Assembly: GCA_033762055.1 (NCBI GenBank)
Contig: JANRLZ010000196.1
Span: forward strand, 1 to 7,862
Direction: 5' to 3'
DNA: 7,862 nucleotides
Origin: M3007 sp033762055
GTDB taxonomy: Bacteria; Bacteroidota; Bacteroidia; Chitinophagales; Saprospiraceae
This document shows, in pieces, positions 5,067-7,862 of the stretch. The notes under the pieces were generated by a model. That model ran no database searches, was not told where the DNA came from, and was given only the letters and a program-made list of their open reading frames with translations. The position numbers were made by a program, and so were the translations under genes. How positions within the stretch are numbered: the stretch's first letter is position 1; the number at the start of each line of letters is the position of its first letter.

Positions 5067-7652
5067 ATGAAAAAACTTTCCCTCCCGATTCTTTTTCTTT
5101 TCCAACCACTGTTCCTTTTTTCACAAACTGCTCAAATTTCCGGTATAATTAATCGCTATACTGCCGTTGAGGCGGTGGATACCTGTGCCGGGCGATTGAG
5201 TGTGGCCGACACCAGCGGTTTTCGCCCTGGCCAAGCCGCTTTACTCATTCAGATGCAAGGCGCCGATATCAATACGGCCAATAATGCCCAATACGGAGGC
5301 ATACTTTCCATGAATGATGCCGGAAGGTTCGAACGCATTACCATTGATTCGGTGGCAGCCGGAGCCCTCTTCACTTCACATCGTTTGCTCCATGGATATG
5401 GGCAGCCGACCGGTTTGCAGTTGGTAAGTATCCCGCATTTTCAGCAGGTACAAGTAGTGGATACACTTCGCGCCAAACCCTGGGATGGCACCACGGGCGG
5501 CGTTTTAGCGCTGGAAGTCAGCGGGACGCTCACACTTGATGCGCCTGTTTCAGTCAGTGAAGCCGGCTTTCGCGGAGGAGCGGATTTTGTTGCGACAAAT
5601 AATGGGTGCAATTGGTTTACCCAACAAAACCAGTTTTTTTATCCTGCCGGCGATTGGCGGGGTGGATACAAGGGAGAGGGAATCGCCCGCACCGGTACAG
5701 GACAGGAAACAGGCCGGGGTCCACGCGCCAACGGCGGCGGCGGCGGCAATGACCATAACGCCGGCGGTGGTGGCGGCGGAAATACCAGCGCCGGAGGAAA
5801 CGGCGGTAACAACGCCGATCCAAATCCGATAGGTTGCAATGGTTACTTTCCCGGAATCGGAGGTATAGCCCCCACGAATGCCATTGACCGAATTTTTATG
5901 GGCGGCGGGGGCGGCGCCGGACATGCCAACAATTTGCTGCGCAGCAAAGGAGGGCGAGGCGGCGGAATCGCCCTGGTGAGCGCCGGCGCCATCAACGGCG
6001 CAAAAACCGAAATTTATGCCAATGGTGGCCAGGGTAGCCATAGCTTCGATGATGGCGCAGGCGGCGGCGGTGGTGGTGGCAGCATTTGGCTGTTACTGGG
6101 CGTTGCCAATCCGGGCGTACTATTGCAGGCAACCGGCGGCCGTGGCGGCAATGCCGACAACGGCAACGTGGATCGCTGCATGGGCCCCGGCGGCGGCGGG
6201 TCGGGTGGACGAATATTGTGTAATAACATGGCGCTTAACGCCGTTTTTACCCCCGGCGCTCCGGGCATCACTTTCAACTCAACCGTAGGATGTAACAACA
6301 CCAACAATGGCGCACAGCCGGGCGGCGGCGGCTTTTTTGAATTCCTTCCTGCATTTCCGCAAGGGCCAAACCTGGCTTTTCAACCTGAAATTCAATCCTT
6401 TTTACTTACAGACACAATCTGTGCCGGTGAAACGTCGGTTTTCAGCGTGATTACCAATGACGGCGCCTGGGCCTACCAATGGCAGGTAAATTCCGGCAGT
6501 GGCTGGCAGGACGTAAGTGGCGGAAACTTTAGCGGCGAACAAACATCTGCACTGACGATTCAATCTGCACAGGCTACACAAAACGGCTGGCAATTTAGAT
6601 GCCGGGTGCAGCGCCCGGGTTGTTATGAGGCCGTTTCAAACGCAGCAACGCTTCATATTTTACCCGCTCCGGTTGCCGGATTCAGCAGCAGCCTGGTCAA
6701 TGCTACCGTCATATTTACCAACCTGACCAGCCATGCCGCGGGCATTTTATGGGATTTCGGGGATGGCAGCGTTTCCAACTCGCCGGAGCCGGCACACACC
6801 TATTTGCAGGAAGGGAACTACACCGTTACCCTAACCGCCTGGAACGCTTGCGACACGGTGATTTTTCAAAGTATGGTCAGCATCTTTTTACCTCCGCAAG
6901 CCGATTTTTATGCCCCTGAAACAATCATTGGGTGCGAAACGGCCCAAATCGGGTTCGCCAACCTGTCTTCTCCCAACAGTACGGCATACAACTGGAGTTT
7001 TAGCGGCGCGCAACCTGCTGTTTCGATCGAAGAGAACCCGGTCGTGGTTTACACCCAATCCGGAATTTATGAAGTGCAGCTGATTGCTACCAATATGGTC
7101 GGCAGCGATACGGCAACACAGTTTGTTTTGGTCGAGATTTTTGAAAATCCGGTTGCCGATTTTTCATGGACTGTGCTGCCGAACGGGAGCGTTGTGTTTA
7201 ACAATCTAAGTGAAAATTCTTCGTCGTGGAGTTGGGATTTTGGCGACGGTTCTCCGTTAACCGACGCATTCAATACCACCCACCAATATACAGCCAGCGG
7301 TGTATATATCGTCACATTAAGTGCTGTTAGTCCCTGTGGCGTAGCTTTGCTGCAACAGGAAATCGAGGTAAGCGTACCCGGATCAGGTACGAGCGACGCA
7401 GAAGCCGTCTCGCTGACCTTATACCCCAATCCGGCGGATACCAGAATGATGATTGACTGGCTGGCAAGCGGACAAACACCGGTATTACTAAAAGCAACAG
7501 ATCTCGCCGGCCGAACCGTTTGGGAATTGCGGGAGCCGCCCGGAATGCAACTGAGCCTGCCGGTATCGGAATGGCCTGCAGGTATTTATACGATCCAGGC
7601 AACTTTCACGCAAGGGATAGTGTCTAGACTGTTTGTGCGCCAAAACAAATAA
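5067..7652 (+). CDS. Secreted glycine-rich, Ig-like and PKD domain protein with T9SS sorting signal
   Basis: This is a predicted cell-surface or secreted protein of 861 residues, probably adhesive or structural; no catalytic motif is visible. Order of parts: signal peptide MKKLSLPILFLFQPLFLFSQ (1-20); a beta-rich N-domain (about 21-160, with IQMQGADIN near 61-69 and KPWDGTTGGVLALEVSGTL near 137-155); a glycine-rich region (about 165-425) with runs such as NGGGGGNDHNAGGGGGG and GAGGGGGGGSI; an Ig-like domain (about 447-532, Cys452, YQWQV, RCRV, Cys519); PKD 1 (533-608, LWDFGDGSVS and TYLQEGNYTVTLTA); a degenerate PKD-like repeat 2 (610-692, YNWSFSG, SGIYEVQLIA); PKD 3 (694-770, WSWDFGDGSP); and a C-terminal type A T9SS domain (about 783-861, LYPNPADTR, ATDLAGRTVWE, PAGIYTI). 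That C-terminal domain implies export across the outer membrane by the type IX system. The ATG at 5067 is fixed by the signal peptide and lies 30 bases after the MITE-like element. No downstream terminator is evident. Confidence 0.93.
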   Translation: MKKLSLPILFLFQPLFLFSQTAQISGIINRYTAVEAVDTCAGRLSVADTSGFRPGQAALLIQMQGADINTANNAQYGGILSMNDAGRFERITIDSVAAGALFTSHRLLHGYGQPTGLQLVSIPHFQQVQVVDTLRAKPWDGTTGGVLALEVSGTLTLDAPVSVSEAGFRGGADFVATNNGCNWFTQQNQFFYPAGDWRGGYKGEGIARTGTGQETGRGPRANGGGGGNDHNAGGGGGGNTSAGGNGGNNADPNPIGCNGYFPGIGGIAPTNAIDRIFMGGGGGAGHANNLLRSKGGRGGGIALVSAGAINGAKTEIYANGGQGSHSFDDGAGGGGGGGSIWLLLGVANPGVLLQATGGRGGNADNGNVDRCMGPGGGGSGGRILCNNMALNAVFTPGAPGITFNSTVGCNNTNNGAQPGGGGFFEFLPAFPQGPNLAFQPEIQSFLLTDTICAGETSVFSVITNDGAWAYQWQVNSGSGWQDVSGGNFSGEQTSALTIQSAQATQNGWQFRCRVQRPGCYEAVSNAATLHILPAPVAGFSSSLVNATVIFTNLTSHAAGILWDFGDGSVSNSPEPAHTYLQEGNYTVTLTAWNACDTVIFQSMVSIFLPPQADFYAPETIIGCETAQIGFANLSSPNSTAYNWSFSGAQPAVSIEENPVVVYTQSGIYEVQLIATNMVGSDTATQFVLVEIFENPVADFSWTVLPNGSVVFNNLSENSSSWSWDFGDGSPLTDAFNTTHQYTASGVYIVTLSAVSPCGVALLQQEIEVSVPGSGTSDAEAVSLTLYPNPADTRMMIDWLASGQTPVLLKATDLAGRTVWELREPPGMQLSLPVSEWPAGIYTIQATFTQGIVSRLFVRQNK

Positions 7653-7742
7653 ACAGGCAGCGAATGGTAAAACTGCACGTTATGCCAATTATTATTCATC
7701 CGTTCCTTACACCGATTTTTAAGCATGTCTAGATTTTCCTCC

Positions 7743-7859
7743 ATCCGCTGCAAGCGCCAAATTTAGTCCTGGACTGCGTTGGCTTTTTTCGCCGTAGCCT
7801 CCGGCTACGTCTGCAAAAGCCGCCTTGCCCAAAACTAAATTTGTACGCTTTCGCTGGAT
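7743..7859. repeat. 117-bp imperfect palindrome, probable dispersed intergenic repeat
   Basis: Two arms of 57 bases (7743-7799 and 7803-7859) face each other around the loop TCC. The apex is perfect: CGTAGCC (7793-7799) with GGCTACG (7803-7809). Further out, GGCTTTT (7781-7787) pairs with AAAAGCC (7815-7821), CAAATTTAGT (7758-7767) pairs exactly with ACTAAATTTG (7834-7843), and ATCC (7743-7746) pairs with GGAT (7856-7859). One small indel per arm is needed to keep register between these blocks. No open reading frame of note lies in it. It could be a REP/MITE-type repeat or a large terminator for the PKD-protein gene, whose stop is 90 bases upstream. The window ends three bases after it, so its context is unknown. 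The intervening 7653-7742 holds nothing I can support. Confidence 0.6.
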
Positions 7860-7862
7860 CAG

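Noticed and set aside
5550..6041. Open frames on both strands within the glycine-rich part of the PKD-protein gene
   Set aside because: GGC/GGN repeats produce Ala-, Pro- or Arg-rich open frames in all other frames; low complexity explains them.
7621..7733. TGTCTAGA occurring twice (7621-7628 and 7726-7733), considered as a target-site duplication
   Set aside because: The first copy is inside the coding sequence of the PKD protein's sorting domain and nothing between the copies resembles an inserted element.

Overview
All five genes in this window are on the + strand, and the window looks like a chromosomal segment of a Bacteroidota member. Four signs support this: a 289-residue primary sigma factor without region 1.1 and with the N-terminus typical of that phylum; a TAnnTTTG -7 motif in front of that gene; a secreted protein ending in a type IX secretion (T9SS) C-terminal domain; and no clear Shine-Dalgarno sequence at any start. 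The multi-PKD, glycine-rich surface protein would suit a Saprospiria-like lineage, but that finer placement is inference only.

Layout. Positions 1-507 hold the C-terminal part of an unrecognised, probably membrane-anchored protein cut by the window edge. An AT-rich spacer (508-742) carries a perfect 7-bp hairpin and a TAnnTTTG box before the primary sigma factor gene (rpoD/sigA, 743-1612). Next come 104 bases, of which the last 70 are ten back-to-back heptanucleotide units ending directly at the ATG of ffh (1717-3084), the SRP GTPase. A strong 18-bp stem-loop terminator (3102-3153) closes that block. A small outer-membrane beta-barrel-like protein (3229-3993) follows, with the ribosomal protein L11 methyltransferase gene prmA (3999-4826) 5 bases behind it, so the two are probably one transcript.

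The spacer after prmA contains a 164-bp MITE-like element (4873-5036). It has 31-bp terminal inverted repeats and ends in CTAG on both sides, which fits an IS630-type TA target. Thirty bases later starts an 861-residue secreted protein (5067-7652): signal peptide, beta-rich N-domain, about 260 residues of glycine-rich repeats, an Ig-like domain, three PKD-type domains and a T9SS sorting domain. The window ends in a 117-bp imperfect palindrome (7743-7859), probably another dispersed repeat.

How the genes fit together. rpoD, ffh and prmA are housekeeping genes for transcription, membrane targeting and ribosome modification. The beta-barrel and PKD proteins are envelope or surface functions. I see no defence system, prophage or metabolic cluster. 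The less ordinary material is in the non-coding DNA: three different repeat structures in three spacers, one of which forms the translation start region of an essential gene. The glycine-rich architecture of the surface protein is the other point of interest.
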